From Zobellia uliginosa (GTDB lineage Bacteria; Bacteroidota; Bacteroidia; Flavobacteriales; Flavobacteriaceae): a stretch of DNA of 64,000 nucleotides. The notes beneath the pieces were generated by a model, which saw only the letters and a program-made list of their open reading frames with translations, was not told the origin of the DNA and ran no database searches. Each line of letters starts with the position of its first letter. The stretch's first letter is position 1. Location: positions 186,001 to 250,000 of the forward strand of contig NZ_FTOB01000005.1 in assembly GCF_900156625.1 (NCBI RefSeq). The letters run 5' to 3'. The position numbers were made by a program, and so were the translations under genes. Positions 54,606 through 64,000 of the stretch are shown here, piece by piece.

Positions 54606-57600
54606 ATGGCTAGAATAAAAGATAATAATCCAATAAAAAGGTTTGATAAAATTTCCATAGGATTGGCCTCGCCGGAAGCAATTCTGGCGGAGTCGAGAGG
54701 AGAGGTTCTCAAGCCTGAAACTATCAACTACAGAACGCATAAGCCTGAGCGTGACGGTCTTTTCTGTGAGCGTATTTTCGGACCTGTAAAAGATTACGAA
54801 TGTGCCTGTGGAAAATACAAGAGAATACGTTACCGTGGTATCGTTTGTGACCGTTGTGGTGTTGAAGTTACCGAGAAGAAAGTACGTAGGGATAGGGTAG
54901 GGCATATCAATTTGGTAGTGCCCGTGGCCCACATCTGGTACTTCCGCTCCTTGCCTAATAAAATAGGTTACCTTTTGGGATTGCCCTCGAAGAAGTTGGA
55001 TATGATCATTTACTACGAACGTTATGTAGTAATTCAACCAGGTATTGCAAAAGGTCCTGAAGGTGAAGAAATCAATAAAATGGATTTCTTGACCGAAGAG
55101 GAGTACTTAACGATTTTGGAGTCTATTCCTGTTGAGAATCAATATTTAGAAGATACCGACCCTAACAAGTTTATCGCTAAAATGGGAGCGGAATGTCTTA
55201 TTGATCTCTTGGCCCGTATCGACTTAAAGGATTTGTCGTACCAGTTACGTCATAAAGCGAATACAGAGACTTCCAAACAAAGAAAGACCGAGGCCTTAAA
55301 AAGACTTCAAGTAGTTGAAGCGCTTCGCGAATCTCAAGAAAATAGGGAAAACAGACCAGAATGGATGATCATGAAGGTGATTCCGGTGATTCCACCAGAA
55401 TTACGTCCATTGGTGCCGTTAGATGGTGGTCGTTTCGCTACATCCGATTTGAACGATCTTTACAGAAGGGTGATTATTCGTAACAACCGCTTGAAAAGAT
55501 TGGTAGAGATTAAAGCTCCTGAAGTGATTCTTAGAAATGAGAAACGTATGCTTCAAGAAGCGGTAGATTCTCTTTTCGATAACACAAGAAAAGCGTCTGC
55601 GGTGAAAACCGAATCAAACAGACCCTTGAAGTCACTTTCCGATTCATTGAAAGGTAAGCAAGGTCGTTTCCGTCAAAACCTATTGGGTAAACGTGTTGAT
55701 TATTCCGCACGTTCGGTAATCGTCGTTGGACCTGAAATGAAATTGTTCGAATGTGGTCTTCCTAAAGATATGGCCGCTGAGCTTTACAAACCTTTTGTAA
55801 TCAGAAAACTGATCGAAAGAGGTATTGTAAAAACAGTGAAGTCGGCCAAGAAGATTATAGATAAAAAAGAGCCGGTAGTTTGGGATATCCTAGAAAATGT
55901 ATTGAAAGGACATCCGGTACTATTGAACCGTGCCCCTACATTGCACCGTTTGGGTATCCAGGCCTTCCAGCCAAAACTTATCGAAGGTAAGGCGATTCGT
56001 CTGCACCCATTGGTATGTACGGCGTTTAACGCGGATTTCGATGGTGACCAGATGGCGGTTCACCTCCCGTTGGGCCCTGAGGCTATTCTTGAAGCCCAAT
56101 TGTTGATGTTGGCTTCGCATAACATCTTGAACCCGGCAAATGGTTCGCCTATTACCGTACCTTCACAGGATATGGTATTGGGTCTGTACTATATGACCAA
56201 GGAAAGAAAGTCTACACCTGAAGTTCCGATTGCGGGAGAAGGTCTTACTTTTTATTCTGCGGAAGAAGTTGAAATTGCTTTCAATGAAGGCAAGGTAAAC
56301 TTGAACGCAGGTATCAAGGTTAGGGCAAAAGATTTTAATGAAGAAGGAGAATTGGTGTACAAGATTATACCGACTACTGTGGGTAGGGTGTTGTTCAACA
56401 TGGAAGTTCCTGAACAGGCAGGTTATATCAATGACGTACTGAACAAGAAATCCCTAAGGGATATTATTGGTGGAATTTTGGCCGTGACCGATGTACCTAC
56501 TACAGCAGATTTCTTGGATAAGATCAAGACTATGGGATATGAGTTCGCTTTTAAAGGTGGACTATCATTTAGTTTAGGTGATATTATTATCCCACAAGAG
56601 AAACATGAAATGATCGCTGAGGCCAATGGTCAGGTAGATGGTATTATGACCAACTACAATATGGGTCTGATTACCAATAACGAACGTTACAACCAGGTGA
56701 TTGATGTTTGGACATCGACCAATGCCATGTTGACCGAGCTTGCTATGAAGCGTATTCGCGAAGATCAACAAGGGTTCAACTCTGTGTATATGATGCTTGA
56801 TTCTGGTGCAAGGGGGTCTAAGGAACAGATTCGCCAGTTGACAGGTATGCGTGGTTTGATGGCCAAGCCTAAGAAATCTACTGCAGGTGGTGGTGAAATT
56901 ATTGAAAACCCGATTTTGTCGAACTTTAAGGAGGGTCTTTCAATTCTTGAATACTTTATCTCAACTCACGGTGCCCGTAAGGGTCTTGCGGATACGGCCC
57001 TTAAAACGGCTGATGCAGGTTACCTGACCCGTCGTTTGGTGGATGTTTCACAAGATGTTATTATTAACATCGAAGATTGTGAAACCCTAAGAGGTATTGA
57101 GGTGGAAGCCTTGAAGAAAAATGAAGAAGTTGTAGAATCACTAGGAGAGCGTGTTCTCGGTAGGGTTTCCTTACACGATGTATACAATCCGTTAACGGAA
57201 GAACTGATCTTGAAAGCAGGTCAGCATATTTTGGAAGCTGATGTGAAGCGAATAGAAGAGTCGCCTATAGAAAAGATAGAAGTACGTTCGGCATTGACTT
57301 GTGAAGCCCCTAAAGGTATTTGTGCCAAATGTTATGGTAGAAACCTTTCTACCAACAAAATGGTACAACGCGGTGAGGCTGTTGGTGTTGTTGCGGCTCA
57401 ATCGATCGGTGAACCAGGTACACAGCTTACTTTGCGTACTTTCCACGTGGGGGGTATTGCAGGTAACATTTCCGAGGATAACAAGTTGATTGCCAAATTT
57501 AATGGTGTAGCCGAAATAGAAGATTTAAGAACGGTTACCGGAGAAGACGGTGAGGGCAAATCTGCCGAGATTGTAATATCAAGGACTTCTGAAATTAAAA

Positions 57601-58904
57601 TCGTTGACAAGAAAACAGGTATAACCTTAAGTACGAATAACATTCCTTACGGATCGCAATTGTTCATTAAAAACGGTGCCTCCGTATCTAAAGATGATGT
57701 TATTTGTTCTTGGGATCCTTATAACGGTGTTATTGTTTCCGAGTTCCCAGGTAAGATTGCTTACGAGAATATCGAGCAAGGTGTTACTTACCAAGTTGAA
57801 ATTGATGAACAGACCGGTTTCCAAGAGAAGGTTATTTCCGAATCTAGAAACAAAAAGTTGATTCCAACACTTTTGATTCAAAACAATAAGGGTGAAACCT
57901 TACGTTCTTATAACCTTCCTGTTGGTTCTCACATCATGGTAGATGATGGTGATAAGATTAAAGAAGGTAAGATCCTTGTGAAAATACCACGTAAATCTGC
58001 TAAGGCAGGTGATATTACGGGTGGTCTTCCAAGGGTAACGGAACTGTTTGAAGCACGTAACCCATCTAACCCGGCCGTAGTGTCTGAGATAGACGGTGTT
58101 GTTTCCTTCGGTAAGATCAAAAGAGGTAACCGTGAAATTATCATAGAATCTAAATTGGGCGAGGTCAAGAAATACTTGGTCAAGCTTTCAAACCAGATTT
58201 TGGTTCAAGAGAACGATTACGTTCGTGCAGGTATGCCCTTATCGGATGGTTCGATTACGCCAGAGGATATTCTTGCGATCAAAGGGCCATCTGCCGTTCA
58301 GCAGTACTTGGTAAACGAAGTACAGGAAGTGTATCGTTTACAGGGTGTGAAGATCAATGATAAGCACTTTGAGGTCGTTGTGAGACAGATGATGCGTAAG
58401 GTGCGTATTCAAGATCCGGGTGATACTATATTCTTAGAGAACCAATTGGTTCACAAAGATGACTTCATCAAGGAAAATGATGAGATTTTCGGTAAGAAGG
58501 TGGTTGTTGAGCCAGGTGATTCGGTAAACCTTAAGCCGGGTCAAATTATAACGGCTCGCGAACTAAGGGATGAGAATTCGGTATTGAAGCGTTCCGATAA
58601 GAACCTGGTTACTGCCAAAGACGCGATTGCGGCTACGGCTACACCAATATTGCAAGGTATTACAAGGGCGTCGTTACAGACGAAATCGTTTATATCTGCA
58701 GCATCTTTCCAAGAAACGACCAAAGTATTGAACGAAGCTGCCGTAAGCGGTAAGGTAGATACATTGGAAGGCTTGAAGGAAAATGTTATTGTAGGTCATA
58801 AGATACCTGCAGGTACGGGTATGCGCGACTATGAGAACATCATTGTTGGCTCTAAGGAAGAATACGATGAGATCATGGCCCGCAAGGAAGCCTTGAAATT
58901 TTAA
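54606..58904 (+). CDS. rpoC: DNA-directed RNA polymerase subunit beta'
   Basis: A 1432-residue beta' subunit. The N-terminal zinc finger is [20 protein letters not shown]; the catalytic loop is [12 protein letters not shown] near 475-486 with the three metal aspartates; the bridge helix region lies near 785 ([13 protein letters not shown]); the second zinc site uses CAKCYG and preceding cysteines near 895-910. A strong terminator follows the stop. Confidence 0.99.
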   Translation: MARIKDNNPIKRFDKISIGLASPEAILAESRGEVLKPETINYRTHKPERDGLFCERIFGPVKDYECACGKYKRIRYRGIVCDRCGVEVTEKKVRRDRVGHINLVVPVAHIWYFRSLPNKIGYLLGLPSKKLDMIIYYERYVVIQPGIAKGPEGEEINKMDFLTEEEYLTILESIPVENQYLEDTDPNKFIAKMGAECLIDLLARIDLKDLSYQLRHKANTETSKQRKTEALKRLQVVEALRESQENRENRPEWMIMKVIPVIPPELRPLVPLDGGRFATSDLNDLYRRVIIRNNRLKRLVEIKAPEVILRNEKRMLQEAVDSLFDNTRKASAVKTESNRPLKSLSDSLKGKQGRFRQNLLGKRVDYSARSVIVVGPEMKLFECGLPKDMAAELYKPFVIRKLIERGIVKTVKSAKKIIDKKEPVVWDILENVLKGHPVLLNRAPTLHRLGIQAFQPKLIEGKAIRLHPLVCTAFNADFDGDQMAVHLPLGPEAILEAQLLMLASHNILNPANGSPITVPSQDMVLGLYYMTKERKSTPEVPIAGEGLTFYSAEEVEIAFNEGKVNLNAGIKVRAKDFNEEGELVYKIIPTTVGRVLFNMEVPEQAGYINDVLNKKSLRDIIGGILAVTDVPTTADFLDKIKTMGYEFAFKGGLSFSLGDIIIPQEKHEMIAEANGQVDGIMTNYNMGLITNNERYNQVIDVWTSTNAMLTELAMKRIREDQQGFNSVYMMLDSGARGSKEQIRQLTGMRGLMAKPKKSTAGGGEIIENPILSNFKEGLSILEYFISTHGARKGLADTALKTADAGYLTRRLVDVSQDVIINIEDCETLRGIEVEALKKNEEVVESLGERVLGRVSLHDVYNPLTEELILKAGQHILEADVKRIEESPIEKIEVRSALTCEAPKGICAKCYGRNLSTNKMVQRGEAVGVVAAQSIGEPGTQLTLRTFHVGGIAGNISEDNKLIAKFNGVAEIEDLRTVTGEDGEGKSAEIVISRTSEIKIVDKKTGITLSTNNIPYGSQLFIKNGASVSKDDVICSWDPYNGVIVSEFPGKIAYENIEQGVTYQVEIDEQTGFQEKVISESRNKKLIPTLLIQNNKGETLRSYNLPVGSHIMVDDGDKIKEGKILVKIPRKSAKAGDITGGLPRVTELFEARNPSNPAVVSEIDGVVSFGKIKRGNREIIIESKLGEVKKYLVKLSNQILVQENDYVRAGMPLSDGSITPEDILAIKGPSAVQQYLVNEVQEVYRLQGVKINDKHFEVVVRQMMRKVRIQDPGDTIFLENQLVHKDDFIKENDEIFGKKVVVEPGDSVNLKPGQIITARELRDENSVLKRSDKNLVTAKDAIAATATPILQGITRASLQTKSFISAASFQETTKVLNEAAVSGKVDTLEGLKENVIVGHKIPAGTGMRDYENIIVGSKEEYDEIMARKEALKF

Positions 58905-58915
58905 ACTCAAATATC

Positions 58916-58953
58916 AAACCCTCAATACATTGTATTGGGGGTTTATTTTTTTT
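58916..58953 (+). terminator. Strong terminator after rpoC
   Basis: AAACCCTCAATACA (58916-58929) is complementary to TGTATTGGGGGTTT (58931-58944), 12-14 bp with one G-T pair, followed by ATTTTTTTT. The T-run ends only about four bases before the ATG of the DUF3467 gene. Confidence 0.9.
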
Positions 58954-58957
58954 ACAT

Positions 58958-59269
58958 ATGAGCGAAAAAGAACAAAAGCAGAACCAGATCAATATTGAAC
59001 TTGATGAGAAAACGGCCGAAGGTATTTATTCCAACTTGGCGATCATCAATCATTCGGTTTCTGAATTCGTAGTAGATTTCATTAGTATGATGCCTGGTGC
59101 GCCCAAGGCCAAGGTGAAAAGCCGTATTGTGCTTACACCCCAACACGCCAAGAAGTTCTTGAAGGCATTGAACGACAACGTGAAGCGTTTTGAGAGCGCC
59201 CACGGAACGATTAAAGATTATGAGCAACCTCCTATCCCGATGAATTTCGGTCCCACAGGGGAAGCTTAA
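58958..59269 (+). CDS. DUF3467 domain protein
   Basis: A 103-residue protein of the DUF3467 family: INIELDEKTAEGIYSNLAII, then NHSVSEFVVDFISMMPGAPK and KAKVKSRIVLTPQHAKKFLK, and a conserved proline-rich end (PPIPMNFGPTGEA). The function is unknown. It starts right behind the rpoC terminator, so its expression requires readthrough, an RNA start inside the tract, or a promoter in rpoC. Convergent to prfC with a terminator between. Confidence 0.88.
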   Translation: MSEKEQKQNQINIELDEKTAEGIYSNLAIINHSVSEFVVDFISMMPGAPKAKVKSRIVLTPQHAKKFLKALNDNVKRFESAHGTIKDYEQPPIPMNFGPTGEA

Positions 59270-59282
59270 TTGCATAAAAAAA

Positions 59283-59304
59283 TGCCCTCTACTTGTAGAG
59301 GGCA
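59283..59304. terminator. Bidirectional terminator between DUF3467 and prfC
   Basis: TGCCCTCTAC (59283-59292) pairs perfectly with GTAGAGGGCA (59295-59304), with an A-run before and T-run after, usable on both strands. Confidence 0.92.
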
Positions 59305-59325
59305 TTTTTTTGTTCGGTATTTTTC

Positions 59326-60915
59326 TTAATCGAATTCGGAGACAAAATGTAATTTTACGCTTGGGTATTTCTGCTGTGTCATCTGCAATGAGAATTGAGA
59401 GTCGGCCAAGAATACCAATTGACCACGCTTGTCTTTCGCCAAAAATTTCTGTTTTACCCTTTTGAATTCCTTGTACTCATCGTTTTTTGGGTCTTCGGCC
59501 TGTACCCAACAGGCTTTGTAAACGGGGAAGTTTTCATAGGTGCACTTTGCCCCATATTCGTGTTCGAGACGGTATTGGATTACTTCGAACTGTAGGGCGC
59601 CAACGGTGCCGATAACGCGTCTTCCGTTTAGTTCTAAGGTAAACAATTGAGCCACACCTTCATCCATCAGCTGGTCGATACCCTTGTAAAGCTGTTTTGA
59701 CTTCATGGGGTCGGCATTGTTGATATACCTAAAGTGTTCAGGGGAAAAACTAGGAATCCCCTTGTAGTGGAGGGCTTCCCCTTCGGTTAGGGTATCGCCG
59801 ATCTTAAAGTTGCCCGTATCGTGTAGCCCTACGATGTCGCCGGGATAGGATATGTCGACAATCTCTTTTTTCTCGGCAAAAAAGGCATTTGGGCTCGAAA
59901 ACTTCATTTTTTTCCCGTTTCTAACATGTAGATAGGGTTTGTTTCGCTCAAAAGTGCCCGATACGATTTTTATAAAGGCCAAACGGTCCCTGTGCTTGGG
60001 ATCCATGTTGGCATGTATCTTGAATACAAAACCCGACATTTCCTTTTCATTGGCCTCAACCAGTCTTTCTTCCGCTTTTTTGGCGCGTGGGGAAGGGGCA
60101 ATTTCAATAAAACAGTCCAATAACTCACGAACCCCGAAATTGTTCAAAGCCGAACCGAAGAAAACCGGTTGTTGCTGACCTTTTAGATAACTTTCTTTAT
60201 CGAAAGGGGGGTAAACGCCATTGACCAAATCTAGGTTGTCGCGCAATTCCTCGGCGGCCTTGTTGCCGATAATGCTTTCTAGTTCGGTACTTTCCAAAGA
60301 ATCAAAGGCGATGGTTTCTTCAATATTCTTCTTACTGTCACCACTAAAGAGGTTGATATTCTTCTCGTAAATATTATATATACCTTTAAAATCATAACCC
60401 ATACCGATCGGAAAACTCAAAGGGGTCACAGATAGGCCAAGCTTTTGTTCCAGGTCGTCAAGCAGATCGAAAGCATCTTTACCTTCCCTGTCCAATTTGT
60501 TGATGAATACGATCATCGGTATGTTGCGCATACGGCATACCTGTACCAGTTTTTCGGTTTGTTCCTCAACCCCTTTGGCAACATCGACTACAACGATGAC
60601 GCTATCTACGGCAGTCAGGGTTCTAAATGTATCCTCGGCAAAATCTTTGTGACCGGGCGTATCGAGTATGTTTATTTTTTTGTCCTTATATATAAAGGCG
60701 AGTACGGACGTAGCAACGGAAATACCTCTTTGGCGTTCTATTTCCATAAAGTCACTGGTGGCCGTTTTCTTTATTTTATTGTTTTTAACGGCACCTGCCT
60801 CTTGAATGGCCCCTCCGAACAACAGCAGTTTTTCGGTTAATGTGGTCTTACCGGCATCAGGGTGGGATATGATCCCGAAAGTTCTACGCCGTTGGATTTG
60901 TTCTTTGAAACTCAT
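59326..60915 (-). CDS. prfC: Peptide chain release factor 3
   Basis: A 529-residue translational GTPase that recycles RF1/RF2. G motifs: [20 protein letters not shown] near 18-37, [11 protein letters not shown] near 59-69, [16 protein letters not shown] near 83-98, and NKLDREGKD near 137-145. The C-terminal RF3 domain region ([25 protein letters not shown]) separates it from EF-G. Its promoter has a TAnnTTTG at 60930-60937. Confidence 0.97.
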   Translation of the reverse strand: MSFKEQIQRRRTFGIISHPDAGKTTLTEKLLLFGGAIQEAGAVKNNKIKKTATSDFMEIERQRGISVATSVLAFIYKDKKINILDTPGHKDFAEDTFRTLTAVDSVIVVVDVAKGVEEQTEKLVQVCRMRNIPMIVFINKLDREGKDAFDLLDDLEQKLGLSVTPLSFPIGMGYDFKGIYNIYEKNINLFSGDSKKNIEETIAFDSLESTELESIIGNKAAEELRDNLDLVNGVYPPFDKESYLKGQQQPVFFGSALNNFGVRELLDCFIEIAPSPRAKKAEERLVEANEKEMSGFVFKIHANMDPKHRDRLAFIKIVSGTFERNKPYLHVRNGKKMKFSSPNAFFAEKKEIVDISYPGDIVGLHDTGNFKIGDTLTEGEALHYKGIPSFSPEHFRYINNADPMKSKQLYKGIDQLMDEGVAQLFTLELNGRRVIGTVGALQFEVIQYRLEHEYGAKCTYENFPVYKACWVQAEDPKNDEYKEFKRVKQKFLAKDKRGQLVFLADSQFSLQMTQQKYPSVKLHFVSEFD

Positions 60916-61315
60916 GAAGAAAATTTGTGCAAAAATACATTAAATTATAGTTTATCTAGAGGGGAACGCTGCTTAAAAACAAAGTCCTTCTTTTTGATGT
61001 GGAGTTTGTTGCATCAATATTTTACGGACATATTTTGGTGTGTCGACCAACTACGGAAAAATTCGATATGCTGTTATTGACGTTTGATTTCTAGCGTGTT
61101 TCGTCGGAGTCTAAGTTCGTCAAACTGATTTGATGTGCTCGCTTCACCGAATATATAGGTCTTTAGCGGATAAATCATAATTTCTGGAATCAAAAGAATT
61201 TGGAGATCTAAATATTAGATATATCTTGCGTCAATATTGAAGTATCCCAACTTCTTACTACATACGCTTTATAACCTACAGGCCATGGTGATTAGTTTAA
61301 TAAAACTAAACATTT
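60916..61315. other. Intergenic region between prfC and the adhesin gene
   Basis: 400 bases between divergent genes. Near prfC lies the minus-strand TATTTTTG box (60930-60937). No other gene or RNA is evident; a TTTGG-like element near 61199 and TATATCTTG near 61228 are only weakly promoter-like. The ATG of the adhesin is preceded by the AT-rich TAATAAAACTAAACATTT, which is usual for Bacteroidota initiation. Confidence 0.5.
60930..60937 (-). promoter_or_regulatory. Candidate -7 element of prfC
   Basis: Minus-strand TATTTTTG matches TAnnTTTG, 14 bases before the prfC ATG. No convincing -33 box. Confidence 0.4.
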
Positions 61316-64000
61316 ATGGAAAACTTTACCCTATTAAATTTTAAGAACGGTGCTTTTAAGGCCGTCACCTATACCTTCGCCCTCGCTATTTTGGGTGTGG
61401 GATCTTCTTTTGCCAGCAATGGTCCTATAGAGGGAGCCAATGGCAAAGAAGCTCAAAAAATAAAGTCCACTCTCGTGCTGGAAAACAGTCTTACAGGGTG
61501 TGTCGAAGAAAATCCTGAAGAAATCAAGGCTAGTGATTTTGGTTTTGCCAATGGCGTAACCGATGGGAGCCTATCTGCAACGAACGTTGATTTAAGTGCT
61601 AAGTGGGGGCTTCCCGTTGGTAGTGTTTTGGTAAGCGTTACCGGGGCAAGTACTAAAAATACAGGCGGGCTGTTTGAGGTGAACCAAGGCCTTCCGGTTA
61701 CCTTTTCCTTTTCGGGTACCGTACCTGTACAACTGATAGCGGAGCATTCAGCTAGAGTCGATGCAAACCACAGGGATGGTATCGTTGCTCTTGATAACAC
61801 TACATATGTACAGACAACGGCGCTTCCCGCAGGAATCATTTCTAGTAATGAAACCAATGATTACTTTGTAGAAAATACAACAGTTTCGCCTATAACAGGT
61901 CCTGATCGTTTTGTTTGGGTATCTCAAGGCGTGGCTGATGAAATCCAATTCTATACAACTTCCGATTTTCCAATAAACGGAATCCGCTTAACTGCAATTC
62001 CGATGGTATGTCCTGATACCGATGGTGATGGCGTGCCGGATTCTACCGATTTGGATGATGATAACGATGGTATTTTAGATACTGTGGAAGACCCTAATAC
62101 CGATGGTGATAAGGATCCTTTGACCAATCCTTTGGATACGGATGGTGACGGCATACCTAACCATTTGGATATCGACTCTGACGATGATGGTATTCCTGAT
62201 AACGTAGAGGCCCAGACCACTGATGGTTATATTGCACCGAATAATGACGATCAAGCGACCTACATGGCCAATGATGGGGTAAATTCGGCCTATATCGGAG
62301 GGTTAACACCGGTAAATACCGATGGGGCTGATACTGAAGATTACATAGACCTTGACAGTGATAACGATAGTGTTCCCGACAACAACGAGGGTAACGATTT
62401 CAATTTCGATGGTATTCCTGATCTGACCTATACCGGTAACGATGCCGATGGCGACGGATTGGATGACGGTTACGAAGGAAGCGATATCAACGATGGCTTT
62501 GATGTCAACGATGAAATTGACGATCCTGCAAATGACCTTCCCGATACCGATGGTACCGAAGATGTAAATTACCGTGATTTAGACGATGACGGTGACGGCA
62601 TCGATACTCCCGATGAAGATATCGATGAAAATGGTGACCCGACCAATGACGATACCGATAATGACGGTACGCCAAATTACTTGGATCCTACCGATACCGA
62701 TGGTGATGGTGTACCTGATTCTACCGATTTAGACGATGATAACGACGGTATTTTAGATACAGTGGAAGATCCTAACACCGATGGTGATAACGATCCTTTA
62801 ACCAATCCTTTGGATACGGATGGTGATGGCATACCTAACCATTTAGATATCGACTCTGACGATGATGGTATTCCTGATAACGTAGAGGCTCAGACCACTG
62901 ACGGTTATATCGCACCGAACGATGACGATGCGGCAACTTATGAGACCAATGACGGATTGAACTCGGCCTATCCTGACGGGTTAACACCTGTGAACACCGA
63001 TGGGGCTGATACTGAAGATTACATAGACCTTGACAGTGATAACGATAGTGTTCCCGATAACAACGAGGGTAACGATTTCAATTTCGATGGTATTCCTGAT
63101 CAGACCTATACCGGTAACGATGCCGATGGTGACGGATTGGATGATGGTTACGAGGGAAGCGATATCAACGATGGCTTCGATGTGAATGACGAAATTGACG
63201 ATCCTGCAAATGACCTTCCCGATACCGATGGTACCGAAGACGTAAATTACCGTGATTTAGACGATGACGGTGACGGCATCGATACTCCCGATGAAGATGT
63301 GGATCAAGACGGTGACCCTACCAATGACGATAGTAATGGAAACGGTACGCCAAATTATTTAGATCCTACCGATAATATTCCGAATCCTGACGATACCGAT
63401 ACCGATGGTGACGGAGTGCCGGATAGGGTAGACTTAGATGACGATAATGACGGTATATTGGATACTGTAGAAGATCCAAACACCGATGGTGATAACGATC
63501 CTTTGACCAATCCTTTGGATACGGATGGTGACGGTATACCTAACCATTTGGATATCGACTCTGACGATGATGGTATTCCTGATAACGTAGAGGCCCAGAC
63601 CACTGACGGTTATATCGCACCGAACGAAGACGATGCGGCAACCTACGAAGCCAATGACGGATTGAACTCGGCTTATCCTGATGGATTGATACCGGTAAAT
63701 ACCGATGGGGCAGATACGGAAGATTATATTGACCTAGATAGTGATAATGATTTGGTGTTCGATAATAATGAAGGGAACGACTTCAACTTTGATGGTATCC
63801 CTGACCAATCGTACACAGGTATTGACACGGATGGAGATGGTCTTGATGATGGTTACGAAGGAAGTGATGTCAACGATGGCTTTGATGTCAACGATGAAAT
63901 CGACGATCCGGCAAACGACCTACCGGATACCGATGGTACCGAAGACGTGAATTACCGTGATATTGATGATGATGGAGACGGTATCGATACGCCTGACGAA
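61316..64000 (+). CDS. Large repeat adhesin with thrombospondin type 3 repeats (3' end outside window)
   Basis: An open frame of exactly 895 codons that runs off the window, so the full protein is longer. A signal peptide (hydrophobic [13 protein letters not shown], cleavage near 33) is followed by an unrecognised domain up to about 233 and then by aspartate-rich [20 protein letters not shown] repeats, the calcium-binding thrombospondin type 3 motif. Two large tandem units (226 and 235 residues) and most of a third follow one another. Export is probably by the type IX system with a C-terminal domain beyond the window; that domain is not visible. A cell-surface or biofilm adhesion role is inferred. 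Confidence 0.88.
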   Translation, partial: MENFTLLNFKNGAFKAVTYTFALAILGVGSSFASNGPIEGANGKEAQKIKSTLVLENSLTGCVEENPEEIKASDFGFANGVTDGSLSATNVDLSAKWGLPVGSVLVSVTGASTKNTGGLFEVNQGLPVTFSFSGTVPVQLIAEHSARVDANHRDGIVALDNTTYVQTTALPAGIISSNETNDYFVENTTVSPITGPDRFVWVSQGVADEIQFYTTSDFPINGIRLTAIPMVCPDTDGDGVPDSTDLDDDNDGILDTVEDPNTDGDKDPLTNPLDTDGDGIPNHLDIDSDDDGIPDNVEAQTTDGYIAPNNDDQATYMANDGVNSAYIGGLTPVNTDGADTEDYIDLDSDNDSVPDNNEGNDFNFDGIPDLTYTGNDADGDGLDDGYEGSDINDGFDVNDEIDDPANDLPDTDGTEDVNYRDLDDDGDGIDTPDEDIDENGDPTNDDTDNDGTPNYLDPTDTDGDGVPDSTDLDDDNDGILDTVEDPNTDGDNDPLTNPLDTDGDGIPNHLDIDSDDDGIPDNVEAQTTDGYIAPNDDDAATYETNDGLNSAYPDGLTPVNTDGADTEDYIDLDSDNDSVPDNNEGNDFNFDGIPDQTYTGNDADGDGLDDGYEGSDINDGFDVNDEIDDPANDLPDTDGTEDVNYRDLDDDGDGIDTPDEDVDQDGDPTNDDSNGNGTPNYLDPTDNIPNPDDTDTDGDGVPDRVDLDDDNDGILDTVEDPNTDGDNDPLTNPLDTDGDGIPNHLDIDSDDDGIPDNVEAQTTDGYIAPNEDDAATYEANDGLNSAYPDGLIPVNTDGADTEDYIDLDSDNDLVFDNNEGNDFNFDGIPDQSYTGIDTDGDGLDDGYEGSDVNDGFDVNDEIDDPANDLPDTDGTEDVNYRDIDDDGDGIDTPDE
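62015..62692 (+). repeat. Adhesin macro-repeat unit 1 (678 bp)
   Basis: Starts GATACCGATGGTGATGG and ends before the next copy at 62693. It carries the whole sequence of TSP3 and the [50 protein letters not shown] and [15 protein letters not shown]-like segments. Confidence 0.9.
62693..63397 (+). repeat. Adhesin macro-repeat unit 2 (705 bp)
   Basis: Near copy of unit 1 with an extra nine codons at its end (linker NIPNPDDTD, about 63374-63397 in the text). Many differences to unit 1 are synonymous, for example TTGGATGAT against TTAGACGAT. Confidence 0.9.
63398..64000 (+). repeat. Adhesin macro-repeat unit 3 (partial)
   Basis: Begins at 63398 and runs to the end of the window; it has more substitutions than unit 2 (for example [10 protein letters not shown] and SDNDLVFDN), so it is the most diverged of the three copies. 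Confidence 0.88.

Noticed and set aside
61951-62220. Minus-strand frames in the adhesin repeats (also 63355-63603), nearly identical to one another
   Set aside because: They repeat only because the coding strand is repeated. The Ser/Pro-rich translation is the complement of Asp/Gly-rich TSP3 codons.

Overview
The window is a chromosomal segment of a marine-type Flavobacteriaceae bacterium (phylum Bacteroidota). The evidence is the protein families (THX ribosomal protein, DUF2851, DUF3467, an alanine:cation symporter with a Bacteroidota-style N-terminal extension, a thrombospondin type 3 repeat surface protein), the recurrent promoter motif TAnnTTTG at about -7, poor Shine-Dalgarno sequences, and the gene order tRNA-tuf-tRNA-secE-nusG-rplKAJL-rpoBC. 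The genus cannot be fixed from this sequence alone; Zobellia or Maribacter relatives are plausible.

Layout. 1-4.3 kb: the end of valS, a TetR regulator flanked by matching dyads, an unknown secreted protein, a fatty acid hydroxylase/sterol desaturase and a creatininase-like amidohydrolase. 4.3-9.1 kb, minus strand: a tight run rsfS-ftsH-LUD-cdsA-psd-ACBP that joins ribosome silencing, membrane proteolysis and phospholipid synthesis. 9.2-19.9 kb: birA, SRPBCC-pyrE, a NUDIX hydrolase divergent from pyrE with almost no spacer, an M14 peptidase, a PAS histidine kinase with receiver, coaD-ddl, PASTA-rluD and yaaA. 19.9-27.2 kb: the tiny THX gene, pyruvate carboxylase, a DNA glycosylase and PEP carboxylase. 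27.3-35.4 kb, minus strand: a complete trpEGDCFBA operon with a recognisable attenuator (a leader peptide with three tandem Trp codons plus a terminator hairpin), then two uncharacterised genes. 35.4-43.9 kb: marR-yceI, rhodanese, DUF2851-pspC-K+ channel, an AGCS symporter fusion, a helix-hairpin-helix protein and an acyl-CoA dehydrogenase. 44-61 kb: rpsU, a Xer-type recombinase, hpf, five tRNAs, tuf, secE, nusG, rplKAJL, rpoBC, a DUF3467 gene and prfC. 61.3-64 kb: the 5' part of a long calcium-binding-type adhesin built from large tandem repeats, which runs off the window.

How it works together. Most genes are core housekeeping. BirA is expected to biotinylate the pyruvate carboxylase encoded about 11 kb away. 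Pyruvate carboxylase and PEP carboxylase provide two anaplerotic routes to oxaloacetate. The trp operon appears to be governed by ribosome-mediated attenuation. No CRISPR array, insertion sequence, prophage or canonical defence island was seen. The most notable items are the trp attenuator with a nearly leaderless leader peptide, the AGCS symporter fused to secreted domains, the rpoC terminator placed directly in front of the DUF3467 start codon, the paired dyads around tetR, and the large repeats of the terminal adhesin.
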